Positions 27,501 to 39,214 of a stretch of 64,000 nt of DNA are shown here, one piece after another. Origin of the DNA: Chryseobacterium sp. 18061 (GTDB lineage: Bacteria; Pseudomonadota; Gammaproteobacteria; Enterobacterales; Enterobacteriaceae); contig CACSKA010000006.1 of assembly GCA_902706205.1 (NCBI GenBank), positions 186,001-250,000 of the forward strand, given 5' to 3'. The notes beneath the pieces are model-generated. The model was not told where the DNA came from. It saw only the letters and a program-made list of their open reading frames with translations, and ran no database searches. Each line of letters opens with the position of its first letter. The first letter of the stretch is position 1. Position numbers and translations under genes: made by a program.

Positions 27501-28483
27501 GCGTCATTGATGACAAAAACAAGAAGCTTCAGGAAGGCCGTGACCTGACGGCGCTGAAAGACGCATTGAAAGGCAAAGTTCAGGAAACGTTGTCTGCGGT
27601 GGCGGACGACGGTATCGAGCAGAGCGGGTTGCATCTCTGGAGTTTTGGATCGCTGCCTGAAAGCTATGAGCAGAAGCGCGGCAATTACAAAATGAAAGCC
27701 TGGCCTGCGCTGGTGGACGAGCGCGACAGCGTGGCCATCAAACTGTTTGATAATCCTCTGGAGCAGCAGCAGGCGATGTGGCGTGGTCTGCGTCGTTTAT
27801 TGCTGCTGAACATTCCGTCGCCGATCAAATATCTGCATGAAAAGCTGCCGAACAAAGCCAAACTGGGCCTGTACTTTAACCCGTATGGCAAAGTGCTGGA
27901 TTTGATTGACGACTGCATTTCCTGCGGCGTCGACAAGCTTATCCACGAGGCCGGTGGCCCGGTGTGGACTGAAGAAACCTACGCGGCGTTGCATGAGAAA
28001 GTCCGCGCGGAGCTGAACGATACGGTGGTGGAGATTGCCAAACAGGTCGAACAGATCCTGACGGCGGTATTCAATATCAACAAACGCCTGAAAGGCCGAG
28101 TAGATATGACGATGGCGCTGGGCCTGTCTGACGTGAAAGCGCAGATGGCCGGGCTTGTGTATCGCGGTTTTGTCACCGGCAATGGCTTTAAGCGTCTCGG
28201 CGATACACTGCGTTATCTCAACGCGATTGAGAAACGACTGGAAAAATTAGCCATCGATCCACACCGGGATCGCGCGCAGATGCTGAAAGTTGAAAGCGTG
28301 CAGCAGGCATGGCAGCAGTGGCTTAATAAGCTGCCGCCGTCACGTCGTAATGACGACGACGTGCTGGAAATTCGTTGGATGATTGAGGAACTGCGGGTGA
28401 GCTATTTCGCCCAGCAGTTGGGCACGCCGTATCCGATTTCTGACAAACGGATATTGCAGGCGATGGAGCAGATTACGGCATAA
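24581..28483 (+). CDS. hrpA: HrpA, DEAH-box ATP-dependent RNA helicase
   Basis: A 1300-residue DEAH-box helicase, the same length as in E. coli. Motif I is GETGSGKT at 100-107, motif II is DEAH at 197-200, motif III is SAT in ITSATIDPERF, and motif VI is QRKGRCGR. The long C-terminal part carries the HA2, OB and DUF3418-type regions of bacterial HrpA. E. coli HrpA helps rescue stalled or collided ribosomes and processes some fimbrial mRNAs. In E. coli the next gene is ydcF; here the lac operon lies between them. Confidence 0.96.
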   Translation: MTEQHKMTFSQLHQQLDCLMLRDKTRFARRLHGVKKIKNPESQQAIMQEMAKEISQAAGRVLLREAARPAITYPENLPVSQKKQDIYNAIRDHQVVIVAGETGSGKTTQLPKICMELGRGVKGLIGHTQPRRLAARTVANRIAEELQTEPGGCIGYKVRFSDHVGDNTMVKLMTDGILLAEIQQDRLLMQYDTIIIDEAHERSLNIDFLLGYFRELLPKRPDLKIIITSATIDPERFSKHFNNAPIIEVSGRTFPVDVRYRPIVEDADDTDRDQLQAIFDAVDELGQESPGDILIFMSGEREIRDTADALSKRDLRHTEILPLYARLSNSEQNRVFQSHSGRRIVLATNVAETSLTVPGIKYVIDPGTARISRYSYRTKVQRLPIEPVSQASANQRKGRCGRVSEGICIRLYSEDDFLSRPEFTDPEILRTNLASVILQMTALGLGDIGAFPFVEAPDKRNIQDGVRLLEELGAITTDEQQTVYKLTPMGRQLSQLPVDPRLARMVLEAQKHGCVREAMIITSALSIQDPRERPMDKQQASDEKHRRFHDKESDFLAFVNLWNYLGEQQKALSSNQFRRLCRTEYLNYLRVREWQDIYTQLRQVVKELGIPVNSEPAEYREIHVALLTGLLSHIGMKDADKQEFTGARNARFSIFPGSGLFKKPPKWTMVAELVETSRLWGRIAARIDPEWVEPVAQHLIRRSYSEPHWERSQGAVMATEKVTVYGLPIVAARKVNYSQIDPPLCRELFIRHAMVEGDWQTRHAFFRDNLKLRNEIEELEHKSRRRDILVDDESLFEFYDQRISHDVISARHFDNWWKTASRETPDLLNFEKSMLIKEGADDVSKLDYPNFWHQGNLKLRLSYQFEPGADADGVTVHIPLPLLNQVEESGFEWQIPGLRRELLIALIKSLPKPVRRNFVPAPNYAEALLGRMTPLELPLLDSMERELRRMSGVTIDRDDWHWDQVPDHLKMTFRVIDDKNKKLQEGRDLTALKDALKGKVQETLSAVADDGIEQSGLHLWSFGSLPESYEQKRGNYKMKAWPALVDERDSVAIKLFDNPLEQQQAMWRGLRRLLLLNIPSPIKYLHEKLPNKAKLGLYFNPYGKVLDLIDDCISCGVDKLIHEAGGPVWTEETYAALHEKVRAELNDTVVEIAKQVEQILTAVFNINKRLKGRVDMTMALGLSDVKAQMAGLVYRGFVTGNGFKRLGDTLRYLNAIEKRLEKLAIDPHRDRAQMLKVESVQQAWQQWLNKLPPSRRNDDDVLEIRWMIEELRVSYFAQQLGTPYPISDKRILQAMEQITA

Positions 28484-28499
28484 TTCCTGGCTGCATGCT

Positions 28500-28522
28500 G
28501 CCCTCTCCCTGTGGGAGAGGGC
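28500..28522. terminator. Hairpin after hrpA
   Basis: GCCCTCTCCC (28500-28509) and GGGAGAGGGC (28513-28522) form a perfect 10-bp stem with a 3-nt loop. No T run follows on either strand, so it may be a REP-like element or a transcript-end protector rather than a classic terminator. The rest of the gap to lacA (28523-28760) holds nothing I can identify. Confidence 0.5.
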
Positions 28523-28760
28523 AAAGGGGTAACGCGTAAACTCTCAACGCGTCACCCACGCCAATGTAAAACGAACATGGCCTGCCGGTGCACGGCTGGT
28601 GGACAAAGGGGTTTATCACCCATTCCCTGAATCACTAAAAAGTGTAATTATCAGGATGCGAATGACCATACTTCGCTCATAACAGTCCATACCGTCCTGC
28701 GGTTCGGTAATAACAGCACGGGGTTAATCAATGGGGAGTGGGGCATCGGTGATTTTCACT

Positions 28761-29351
28761 TTACCTTGCAAACTCCAGCTTATCTTCGTCAGTAATCTGC
28801 CTCAATACGCGACAAGGTACCCCCACCGCAACAACGTCAGGCGGAATGGATTTGGTCACCACGCTACCCGCGCCAATCACGCTGTTACGGCCAATAGTCA
28901 CACCAGGATTGATAGTGGCGCCTGTACCCAACCAGACGTTATCTTCGATGATTACCGGCAATGAAAACTGTTGTCCAGTGATACGAATGTCGGGATCAAT
29001 CGGATGTCCCGCAGTGGAAATGGTAACGTTTGGCGCCACCATCACATTGTCGCCAATGGTCACCGTAGCATCGTCTACAATCACAAAATTGAAATTGCCG
29101 TAAAAATTGTTCCCAATGTGGATATGGCTACCATAAGCCACATGGATAGGGGGTTCAACCCAGCAATTATCCCCCACACTGCCGAACAATTGTTGCAGAA
29201 TGCTCTTGCGGCGCGCCTCTTCTGCGGGGCGCGTCAGATTGTAGTCATAAGCTAGTTCCTTACCCGCCTGGCGCTCTTCTGGCAAACCTTCGCAATGGTC
29301 CGTATACAGCTCGCCGATTTCCATTTTCTGTCGTACTGATTTCTCTTTCAT
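28761..29351 (-). CDS. lacA: Galactoside O-acetyltransferase
   Basis: A 196-residue hexapeptide-repeat acetyltransferase (203 in E. coli), last gene of the lac operon. The N-terminal maltose-acetyltransferase-type segment is followed by left-handed beta-helix repeats (about 70-185), with the catalytic His in TISTAGHPIDPD. It acetylates galactosides, probably for detoxification. It is separated from lacY by 239 bp, wider than in E. coli, and the gap holds a long inverted repeat. The N- and C-termini differ from E. coli LacA, so the enzyme is a divergent orthologue. Confidence 0.9.
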   Translation of the reverse strand: MKEKSVRQKMEIGELYTDHCEGLPEERQAGKELAYDYNLTRPAEEARRKSILQQLFGSVGDNCWVEPPIHVAYGSHIHIGNNFYGNFNFVIVDDATVTIGDNVMVAPNVTISTAGHPIDPDIRITGQQFSLPVIIEDNVWLGTGATINPGVTIGRNSVIGAGSVVTKSIPPDVVAVGVPCRVLRQITDEDKLEFAR

Positions 29352-29450
29352 GAGGTTCCTTAATTAACTTGGGCCGCAGCACCCTGTAGCAGTTTTATGA
29401 ATTTAGACTGTAAATGTGGACAGAACGATCATTGAGATAGCTTGCGATAA

Positions 29451-29495
29451 GAATTATTTAGCGCAGTAAATTGTCATTTATGCGCTAAATAATTC
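29451..29495. repeat. Long inverted repeat between lacY and lacA
   Basis: GAATTATTTAGCGCA (29451-29465) is exactly complementary to TGCGCTAAATAATTC (29481-29495). Inside, TAAAT (29467-29471) pairs with ATTTA (29476-29480), leaving one unpaired G and a TGTC loop, a 20-bp stem in all. It is AT-rich and unlike a REP unit. E. coli has REP sequences at the equivalent spot that lower lacA expression; this could play the same part. There is no T run, so it is not a standard terminator. Confidence 0.8.
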
Positions 29496-29590
29496 TCATC
29501 GTTAAGCCAGTCCTTCAAATTGAACAACATGTTTCACTGATCTCAGATCCACCATCTAACCATGTCCAGGGTTCTCCACGTTGTTCTGAA

Positions 29591-30853
29591 TCAGGCCAGT
29601 TTTTGTTTGCGTTTGTCAAACAACCTTAGTGCGTCGAGCGGCCCAATACCACTGAGAGTGAAGACTGACAAAACAGTAAAGGAAAGGGCAACCAGACCCA
29701 GTGCTAAATACGCGCCGTGGAAACCCACATTGTCATACATATACCCGGCGAATAACGACATGAAAATCATCGCTAATTGTTTGAAGAAACAGAAGCACAC
29801 TAGGTAAATTGTGGCTGAGAAGCGTACCTCGAACTGGCTGGTAATGTACTTAAAGCAGCCAACAATCAGGAACGGGATTTCGAACATATGCAGTGTTTTA
29901 AGGATAACGACTTCAAGTGGCGTAGAAGCAAAAGAAGAGCCAATAATCCGCACTGACATGATTAATCCTGCCAGCAGCAGTGCATTTTTCCCACCGATAC
30001 GATTCACGATAAGTGGTGCAAAGAACATAATACAGGCATTCAGCAACTCACCCATAGTGGTGACGTAGCCAAATACCCGCGTGCCTTGTTCGCTGGAAGC
30101 AAAAAACGAAGTGAAAAAGTTAGCAAATTGCTGATCGAATACATCGTAAGTACACGAGACACCGACCACGTAGAGCGAGAGGAACCACAACTTGCGGTTT
30201 TTCAACAATTCAAGCGCCAGGCGCAGATTAAATGCTGAATGGTTAGCTCCCAGCGAGTCGGCCACTTCAGCGGACGGCTGTATTTCAGGTTTGGCGATAA
30301 ACAGCAACAGGGCAAGGATCACGGCACAGCCAGAACCTAGCCAGAAAACAAAGTGGTTATTGATGCTGAACATGATGCCAACAATTGATGCGCACAGTGC
30401 CCAACCTACACAACCAAACAGGCGTGCACGCCCAAACTCAAATGCACTGCGGCGGCTCACTTTTTCGATGTAAGCCTCAATTGCCGGTGCCCCCCCATTG
30501 TAGATAAAACCCAGATAAATCCCGCCGACAATCGAGCCCAGAAAAATATTGGTCTGCAACAGCGGTCCGAAAACATAAATAAAGAACGGGGCAAACATCA
30601 CCAGCATGCCGGTAATAATCCACAAGAGATGCTTACGCAGCCCTAATTTGTCAGATAACAGGCCAAAGAGTGGTTGAAAAAGTAATGAAAAAAATGAAAT
30701 GCTGGCGAAGATAATACCGGTGTCACTTTTGCTGATGTGATTAATATCATGTAGCCAAATTGGGAAAAATGGAAAATAGGCGCCCATAATGAAAAAGTAG
30801 AAGAAAAAGAACATCCCGAACATCCAGAAATTCGTGTTTTTCAGGTAGTGCAT
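29591..30853 (-). CDS. lacY: Lactose permease
   Basis: A 420-residue, 12-helix major facilitator lactose/H+ symporter (417 in E. coli). Every residue known to matter in E. coli LacY is at the same number: Glu126, Arg144 and Cys148 for sugar binding, Asp237 and Asp240, Glu269, Arg302, His322 and Glu325 for proton coupling. It should therefore be functional. It follows lacZ by 65 bp, with a small intercistronic hairpin. The gene is AT-richer than the backbone genes. Confidence 0.97.
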   Translation of the reverse strand: MHYLKNTNFWMFGMFFFFYFFIMGAYFPFFPIWLHDINHISKSDTGIIFASISFFSLLFQPLFGLLSDKLGLRKHLLWIITGMLVMFAPFFIYVFGPLLQTNIFLGSIVGGIYLGFIYNGGAPAIEAYIEKVSRRSAFEFGRARLFGCVGWALCASIVGIMFSINNHFVFWLGSGCAVILALLLFIAKPEIQPSAEVADSLGANHSAFNLRLALELLKNRKLWFLSLYVVGVSCTYDVFDQQFANFFTSFFASSEQGTRVFGYVTTMGELLNACIMFFAPLIVNRIGGKNALLLAGLIMSVRIIGSSFASTPLEVVILKTLHMFEIPFLIVGCFKYITSQFEVRFSATIYLVCFCFFKQLAMIFMSLFAGYMYDNVGFHGAYLALGLVALSFTVLSVFTLSGIGPLDALRLFDKRKQKLA

Positions 30854-30879
30854 TATGTTTATCCTTAGGGAAAATGCGA

Positions 30880-30900
30880 GGCAGACTGGTCAGGTCTGCC
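30880..30900. repeat. Hairpin between lacZ and lacY
   Basis: GGCAGAC (30880-30886) pairs with GTCTGCC (30894-30900) around a 7-nt loop in the short lacZ-lacY spacer. It could stabilise or delimit mRNA between the two cistrons. Confidence 0.5.
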
Positions 30901-30918
30901 CAGGCGAAAGCGTAGGAC

Positions 30919-34026
<3,108 letters not shown>

Positions 34027-34033
34027 TTAATTG

Positions 34034-34054
34034 CATTGTTACTCGCTCACAATT
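34034..34054 (-). promoter_or_regulatory. lac operator O1
   Basis: On the minus strand, AATTGTGAGCGAGTAACAAT aligns with E. coli O1 (AATTGTGAGCGGATAACAAT) with only the central two bases swapped. It covers the predicted transcription start of lacZ and precedes the ribosome binding site, so bound LacI would block initiation. Confidence 0.88.
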
Positions 34055-34060
34055 TAAGGC

Positions 34061-34122
34061 AATATGATTTTTCCAGGAGATACTGTAAAGCAGCAAAGTG
34101 GTATTAGTTGAAGTAGTTCACA
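34061..34122 (-). promoter_or_regulatory. lac promoter and CRP site
   Basis: On the minus strand: a CRP-like site TGTGAACTACTTCAAC (34122-34107 region; first half perfect, second half weak), then -35 TTTACA (34089-34084), identical to the E. coli lac -35, a 17-bp spacer, and -10 CATATT (34066-34061). The CRP site centre is about 60 bp upstream of the expected start in O1, the class I geometry of the E. coli lac promoter. Confidence 0.75.
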
Positions 34123-34125
34123 AAC

Positions 34126-35208
34126 CTAGCTTAATCTTTCTACCTGACGCGCTAGCGCAGTCAATGCATTAGCAAGAGCCTGAGCAGAAGGGGGATTTGC
34201 ACCTGGTGCGGCCGTGGTTTTACGTTCGACAAGCGTCACCGGCAGGACCTGGACCTGCCGTTTTGCTACGGGCTGGTGAATTAACTCCATCAGGCGATTC
34301 ACACTAGCCTGACCGAGGTTTTTGAAATCTTGCTTGATGGTTGTCAACGGTGGGATAAAGCAGGCGCTATCTTCGGTATCGTCATATCCTACAACAGAGA
34401 CATCTGTCGGTACCACCAATCCATGCTCGGTGAATGCCCGCAACGCACCAAGTGCCATCTGGTCGTTGGCGACGACAATCCCTTCAGGTGTTTTGCCCTC
34501 ACGCAGCAGACGGGAAACCTGTTCAAAGCCAGAAAGTGAACTCCAGTTGCCTTCCATTATCGCCATCGCTTCAAGATTATGCGCACTCAACGTTTGCGTC
34601 CATCCTTCAAAACGTAGGCGTGCAGAAACAGAAGTCAGTGGCCCGGTAAGTAGCGCAATGCGCTGATGACCCAGATTAATGAGATGTTCAACACCCAGAC
34701 GCGCGCCCTGAAAGGGATCGAAAACAATGATATTGGTATCCAACTCAGGAGAGACGTCAAGAAACAGTGCGGGTACATTGCCACAGACATCTTGCACAGC
34801 CTGAGCTTCTTCATCCTCAAGAGGAATATTAATAATTAACCCGTCTACACGCTGTGACAGCAGGCTATTGATTGCCGCTTTACAGGCCACTAGTCCGGGT
34901 TGCTCAACCATTGAAATGACTACGTTATAGTTGATTTCGCCTGCCCGGGATTTGATAGCGGCAACAATCTGTGAAGGAGCATGCAGCGATAGATTGGTGG
35001 TAGCAAGACCAATAGTATGGCTCTGCTTTCCTGCCAACTGCTGCGCCAGCCGGTTAGGAACATAATTTAATGCCGCCATTGCCGCGTCGACTTTCAGCCG
35101 TGTTTTTTCAGAAACATGGCTAGCCTGATTAATGACCCGGGAAACAGTCTGATAGGAGACATTGGCATATTCCGCCACGTCATACAGCGTTACTGACTTA
35201 GTTTTCAT
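34126..35208 (-). CDS. lacI: Lac repressor
   Basis: A 360-residue LacI (360 in E. coli). The headpiece is conserved (VTLYDVAEYANVSYQTVSRVINQASHV), with the recognition helix YQTVSRV identical, which fits the conserved operators. The periplasmic-binding-type core follows, and the C-terminal heptad helix (ALANALTALARQVERL) for tetramerisation is kept, ending at RLS without the E. coli ESGQ tail. Start is ATG (GTG in E. coli). Gene order lacI-lacZ-lacY-lacA on one strand is the E. coli order. I find no O3 copy at the lacI 3' end. Confidence 0.96.
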   Translation of the reverse strand: MKTKSVTLYDVAEYANVSYQTVSRVINQASHVSEKTRLKVDAAMAALNYVPNRLAQQLAGKQSHTIGLATTNLSLHAPSQIVAAIKSRAGEINYNVVISMVEQPGLVACKAAINSLLSQRVDGLIINIPLEDEEAQAVQDVCGNVPALFLDVSPELDTNIIVFDPFQGARLGVEHLINLGHQRIALLTGPLTSVSARLRFEGWTQTLSAHNLEAMAIMEGNWSSLSGFEQVSRLLREGKTPEGIVVANDQMALGALRAFTEHGLVVPTDVSVVGYDDTEDSACFIPPLTTIKQDFKNLGQASVNRLMELIHQPVAKRQVQVLPVTLVERKTTAAPGANPPSAQALANALTALARQVERLS

Positions 35209-35363
35209 ACCCGGGACCTTTCTCTTTTAATCTCCGGATCTATTCTACAGATAAATAATGTCGGCGTTTACTCAATTCGACCACCTATAGCGCGTTGAGA
35301 TGCGGGCTTCAGAACAACATTGGTAACCTCATGAAGAGAAAAAATTAAGCGCATGCTCAACAC

Positions 35364-36010
35364 GGCTTTGTTGTCAGTTCGCCAGTGGGTGAATTTGTAC
35401 TTCTGATTTGCCAGAAGACTACCTGCGTGATCCTACCCATTACCTCCGTTAAGAATGGGGGGACTACCCATCACCTACTTACGTACTCATGGCCAAAGCC
35501 TCTGCAACCTGACCATCGTAGTCACGCAACGTCAGCGAACCACCGAACAATTGCTTTACCCTGTGCATCGCCGTTTCCGATATCGACCGACGGTTGTTCG
35601 TAAGCACCGTCCGCCGCCGCTGACCTGATTTTTCGGTGGGTCTGCCGGATAAGCCCGGGAAAGCTTCAGCGTCCGTGACGTTGTTCAGCGACAGGTCCGC
35701 GCAGATGACTGCATGCGTACTCGCATCAACAGCCAGATGCAGTTTTCGTCAGATACGACGGCGCTCTTTGCCGTGCTTTTTGACTTTCCACTCCCCCTCA
35801 CCGAAGACTTTTAAGCCGGTGGAGTCGATAACCAGATGCACAATTTCACCTCGGGTGGGCGTTTTAAAACTGACGTTAACCGACTTTGCCCGCTTTCTGA
35901 CACTGGTGTAATCCGGACAGCGAAGAGGGACACCCATCATGGCAAAGTTGCCGGATGATGCGTGATCTGATCCTTTAACTCAGTAAAAGTTCGATTTATT
36001 CAACAAAGCC
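35364..36010 (-). mobile_element. IS903-like (IS5 family) remnant
   Basis: The 18-bp terminal repeat GGCTTTGTTGAATAAATC is intact on the minus strand at 36010-35993. At the other end only GGCTTTGTTG (35364-35373) survives. Between them is a broken transposase. The span is about 650 bp against roughly 1.06 kb for a full IS903. The flanking 9-bp segments do not match each other, so no target duplication is left. The rest of the gap, 35209-35363 and 36011-36105, holds no gene I can recognise. Confidence 0.82.
35479..35942 (-). pseudogene. IS903-type transposase fragment with multiple lesions
   Basis: Recognisable transposase pieces run on the minus strand: MGVPLRCPDYTSVRKRAKSV through GEGEWKVKKHGKERRR, then an in-frame TGA where the family has Trp, then RKLHLAVDASTHAVICADLS, a frameshift, SAAADGAY, and a deletion joining to NNRRSISETAMHRVKQLFGG and LTLRDYDGQVAEALAMS. 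The first 80 or so codons are gone. The element cannot move by itself. It lies upstream of lacI, at one edge of the foreign lac segment. Confidence 0.85.
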
Positions 36011-36105
36011 GGTAAAAGGGCGATAACTCGCTTTCGGAGTGATCTCCTGTCATCCTCCGCGCAGGACGTTACCCTGTGGTACGACTCACGAAAGTAGGGA
36101 GTATT

Positions 36106-36903
36106 ATGCTGACCACCTTTCCACATCTGAACGAAACGACTTTGCAAGCCGCCAACCGCGTAGGTGAATGGCTGGCGCAGAATGATTTTCCCACGCCACC
36201 GGTCAATGTCGATGCCGATCTGGTCGTGCTGGCGGGCAATGCGGTGATGCCGACCATTGACGCCGCCTGCCGTCTGGCGGCAGAAAACCGCACCTTGTTG
36301 ATCAGCGGAGGCATCGGCCATTCCACCACTTTCTTGTATGCCGCCGTGGCCCGTCACCCGCGTTACAACGCTCTGCGCACCACCGGATGTGCCGAAGCGA
36401 CAATTCTCGCGGAAATTGCGCATCAGTACTGGAATATTCCGCAGGAGCGCATTGTGGTGGAACCACGCTCCACGAACTGCGGGGAGAATGCCCGTTTCAC
36501 GCGCGACATAATGGAAGAGCATGGAGTCCGCTGTCATTCCGGGATTGTGGTGCAGGACCCGACCATGCAGCGCCGCACTATGGCGACGTTCGCACACGTC
36601 TGGCAGGACGATGAGAATGCCCCACAGTGGCGCAGCTATCCGGGTTATTTACCGGTGCTACGTAACGGGAATCATGGTCTGACCTTCGCCGAGGAAGCGC
36701 ATAACGTCTGGCCCGTTGAACGGTATCTTTCCTTATTGCTGGGCGAACTGCCGCGTATTCAGGATGATGAAAACGGCTATGGGCCGCGCGGAAAAGGTTT
36801 TATCGCGCACGTCGATATGCCTGACGACGTGCAGGACGCATGGCGCGTTCTGCGTGAAGACGCGCTGCTTCGCGAGGCGTTGTCGAGCCGTTCTCTGCTG
36901 TAA
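36106..36903 (+). CDS. ydcF: YdcF, DUF218 protein
   Basis: A 265-residue DUF218 protein (266 in E. coli). The N-terminal Rossmann-like half contains VVLAGNAVMPTIDAA and ISGGIGHSTTFLY, and the second half the signature STNCGENARFTRDI and VVQDPTMQRRTMATF. E. coli YdcF binds S-adenosylmethionine in vitro; its role is unknown. The ATG at 36106 after AGGGAG (36096-36101) fits the family start; the frame opens 30 bp earlier. A strong terminator follows. Confidence 0.93.
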   Translation: MLTTFPHLNETTLQAANRVGEWLAQNDFPTPPVNVDADLVVLAGNAVMPTIDAACRLAAENRTLLISGGIGHSTTFLYAAVARHPRYNALRTTGCAEATILAEIAHQYWNIPQERIVVEPRSTNCGENARFTRDIMEEHGVRCHSGIVVQDPTMQRRTMATFAHVWQDDENAPQWRSYPGYLPVLRNGNHGLTFAEEAHNVWPVERYLSLLLGELPRIQDDENGYGPRGKGFIAHVDMPDDVQDAWRVLREDALLREALSSRSLL

Positions 36904-36916
36904 CTCCCTCCCGTTA

Positions 36917-36952
36917 ATGCCCGTTTGCGACAAAATATCCGCAAACGGGCAT
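36917..36952 (+). terminator. Terminator after ydcF
   Basis: A perfect 13-bp inverted repeat, ATGCCCGTTTGCG (36917-36929) and CGCAAACGGGCAT (36940-36952), followed by the T-rich TCGTTGTTATCG. It starts 13 bp after the ydcF stop. Confidence 0.75.
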
Positions 36953-37112
36953 TCGTTGTTATCGAGTTGTTGACGCTGAATCGCGTTCATTGGCTTACTT
37001 TTATGAGATGTCTCACAAAAACAGGATCATAGGGTTGGGATTAGTACCGTGGATTCCCGATATTTAACAATATATTCACTTGTTAAAAACGATGCATTCA
37101 CAGGAGCAGCAC

Positions 37113-38552
37113 ATGACAGCACCCGTACAACACCCTATGTATATCGACGGTCAGTTTGTGTCCTGGCAGGGCGACGCCTGGATTGATGTGGTCAATCCCG
37201 CAACCGAGGCGCTGATTTCGCGCATTCCTGACGGTTCCGCAAAAGAAGCGCAGCAGGCCATCGACGCTGCCGAACAGGCACAGCCTGCCTGGGAAGCGCT
37301 CCCGGCGATTCAGCGTGCGGGTTGGCTGCGTAAAATTGCAGCGGGCATTCGCGAACATGCCGAAGAAATCAGCGCGCTGATTGTCGCGGAAGGTGGCAAA
37401 ATTCAGCAGCTGGCGGATGTCGAAGTGGCATTCACCGCTGACTATCTCGAGTACATGTCAGAGTGGGCGCGCCGTTACGAAGGTGAAATTCTGCAAAGCG
37501 ACCGTCCGGGCGAAAACATCTTCGTGTTCAAACGCGCGCTGGGCGTCACCACCGGCATTCTGCCGTGGAACTTCCCGTTCTTCCTGATTGCTCGCAAGCT
37601 GGCTCCGGCGCTGATCACCGGCAACACCATTGTTATCAAGCCGAGCGAATTTACCCCGAACAACGCCATTGCGTTTGCAAAAATCGTCCATGAGATTGGT
37701 CTGCCAAAAGGCGTCTTTAACCTGGTCCTGGGACGCGGTGAAACCGTCGGTCAGGAGCTGGCGGGCAATCCGAAAGTGGCGATGGTTAGCATGACTGGCA
37801 GCGTCGGCGCGGGTGAAAAAATCATGACCGCCGCGGCGAAAAATATCACCAAAGTGTGTCTGGAACTGGGCGGTAAAGCCCCGGCAATTGTGCTGGACGA
37901 TGCCGATATGGAGTTGGCAGTGAAAGCGATTGTTGATTCCCGCGTCATTAATACCGGGCAGGTCTGTAACTGTGCCGAGCGCGTGTACGTGCAGAAAGGC
38001 ATTTACGACCGTTTCGTTAACCGTCTGGGCGAAGCGATGAAAGCAGTGCAGTTTGGCGACCCGGCACAGCGCACCGATATTGCGATGGGGCCGTTGATCA
38101 ACGCCGCCGCGCTGGAACGCGTGGAGCAGAAAGTTGCGAAAGCGGTTGAACAGGGCGCGAAAGTGGCGATCGGCGGAAAAGCGGTGGAAGGAAAGGGGTA
38201 TTTCTACCCGCCGACGCTGCTGCTCGACGTGCGTCAGGATATGACCATCATGCATGAAGAAACCTTCGGCCCGGTGCTGCCAGTATTGGCATTCGATACG
38301 CTGGAAGAGGCGCTGAAAATGGCCAACGACAGTGAATTTGGCCTGACGTCATCGGTCTACACCCAAGATTTAAACAAAGCGATGAAAGCGATTAAAGGAC
38401 TTAAATTCGGCGAAACCTACATCAACCGCGAAAACTTTGAAGCGATGCAGGGCTTCCACGCGGGCTGGCGTAAATCCGGGATTGGCGGCGCAGACGGGCG
38501 TCACGGGCTGGAAGAATATCTGCAAACTCAAGTGGTATATCTGCAGTCTTAA
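37113..38552 (+). CDS. aldA: Lactaldehyde / glycolaldehyde dehydrogenase
   Basis: A 479-residue NAD-dependent aldehyde dehydrogenase, the same length as E. coli AldA, which oxidises L-lactaldehyde from fucose and rhamnose and glycolaldehyde. The catalytic Glu (CLELGGKAP) and Cys (NTGQVCNCAERVY, near 285) are present. The ATG at 37113 is chosen because AGGAG (37102-37106) is correctly placed and the N-terminus matches the family; the frame is open 33 bp further upstream. A textbook terminator follows. Confidence 0.96.
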   Translation: MTAPVQHPMYIDGQFVSWQGDAWIDVVNPATEALISRIPDGSAKEAQQAIDAAEQAQPAWEALPAIQRAGWLRKIAAGIREHAEEISALIVAEGGKIQQLADVEVAFTADYLEYMSEWARRYEGEILQSDRPGENIFVFKRALGVTTGILPWNFPFFLIARKLAPALITGNTIVIKPSEFTPNNAIAFAKIVHEIGLPKGVFNLVLGRGETVGQELAGNPKVAMVSMTGSVGAGEKIMTAAAKNITKVCLELGGKAPAIVLDDADMELAVKAIVDSRVINTGQVCNCAERVYVQKGIYDRFVNRLGEAMKAVQFGDPAQRTDIAMGPLINAAALERVEQKVAKAVEQGAKVAIGGKAVEGKGYFYPPTLLLDVRQDMTIMHEETFGPVLPVLAFDTLEEALKMANDSEFGLTSSVYTQDLNKAMKAIKGLKFGETYINRENFEAMQGFHAGWRKSGIGGADGRHGLEEYLQTQVVYLQS

Positions 38553-38570
38553 TCGCGAATACGAGAATAT

Positions 38571-38594
38571 GGGCCCGGAGACGGGCCCTTTTTT
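38571..38594 (+). terminator. Rho-independent terminator of aldA
   Basis: GGGCCCG-GAGA-CGGGCCC (38571-38588) followed by six T (38589-38594), 18 bp after the aldA stop. Confidence 0.93.
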
Positions 38595-38667
38595 ATGGAC
38601 GCTGCTGGGCAGCACAATGGCTTCTGTGCTACATCTTTTCACTCTATTCCTTGGCAGTGAGGTGTCT

Positions 38668-39084
38668 GTGTCAGAGAAATTGAATGCGCAATGTCACTGT
38701 GGTGCAGTGAAATTTACAGTTGACCTGTCGGACGGGTTTAACACCATCAGGCGCTGTAACTGTTCGTTTTGTCGAATGCGCGGCGCGGTCGTGGTGTCGG
38801 CACCCTTATCCGGTATTCAGGTGACGGAAGGGAAAGACAAGCTGACGGAGTACCGCTTTAATACCGGCACCGCAGCGCACTATTTTTGTGCGGTGTGCGG
38901 CATTTACACCTTCCATCAGCGACGCTCGGATCCACAACAGTACGGAGTGAACGTGGCCTGTATTGAAGGCGTTTCGCCGTTTGATTTTACCGACGTGACG
39001 GTGTCGAACGGGATACATCATCCCTCCGATGGTGGGGGCGGCGTGGCGGGGATCCTGACGTTTACCCCGACGTCCAAAAGCTAA
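38668..39084 (+). CDS. GFA-family (glutathione-dependent formaldehyde-activating-like) protein
   Basis: A protein of about 138 residues with the GFA/CENP-V zinc fold: AQCHCGAVKF, then RRCNCSFCRMRG, then YFCAVCGIYTFHQR, giving the two cysteine clusters that bind zinc. Family members include Gfa, proposed to help form S-hydroxymethylglutathione, but most are uncharacterised, so the substrate is unknown. The start is uncertain: GTG at 38668 follows GAGG and gives the usual family start, while GTG 38662 or an ATG at about 38620 are alternatives. The gene is absent from this place in E. coli K-12. Confidence 0.8.
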   Translation: MSEKLNAQCHCGAVKFTVDLSDGFNTIRRCNCSFCRMRGAVVVSAPLSGIQVTEGKDKLTEYRFNTGTAAHYFCAVCGIYTFHQRRSDPQQYGVNVACIEGVSPFDFTDVTVSNGIHHPSDGGGGVAGILTFTPTSKS

Positions 39085-39214
39085 ATGGATTTCAGGCGGA
39101 GCGGCCACGTGCGGTCCGTTCCGCTGGCCTTATTCTGAAAGTCGTAGCCGGGGCGGGCATTCGGAATTAGCCCAACGCGTAAGTTGTTATCATCCCGCTT
39201 TTAAAGGGGTAATT

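Noticed and set aside
34126..34150. lac operator O3
   Set aside because: No dyad resembling TGTGAGC/GCTCACA is present near the lacI stop at the E. coli O3 distance.
35350..36025. Target-site duplication of the IS903-like remnant
   Set aside because: The 9-bp flanks next to the two repeat ends do not match, so no duplication can be claimed.
37458..38255. 265-codon minus-strand frame opposite aldA
   Set aside because: Rich in His, Arg and Phe with no recognisable domain; a shadow of the aldA codon pattern.
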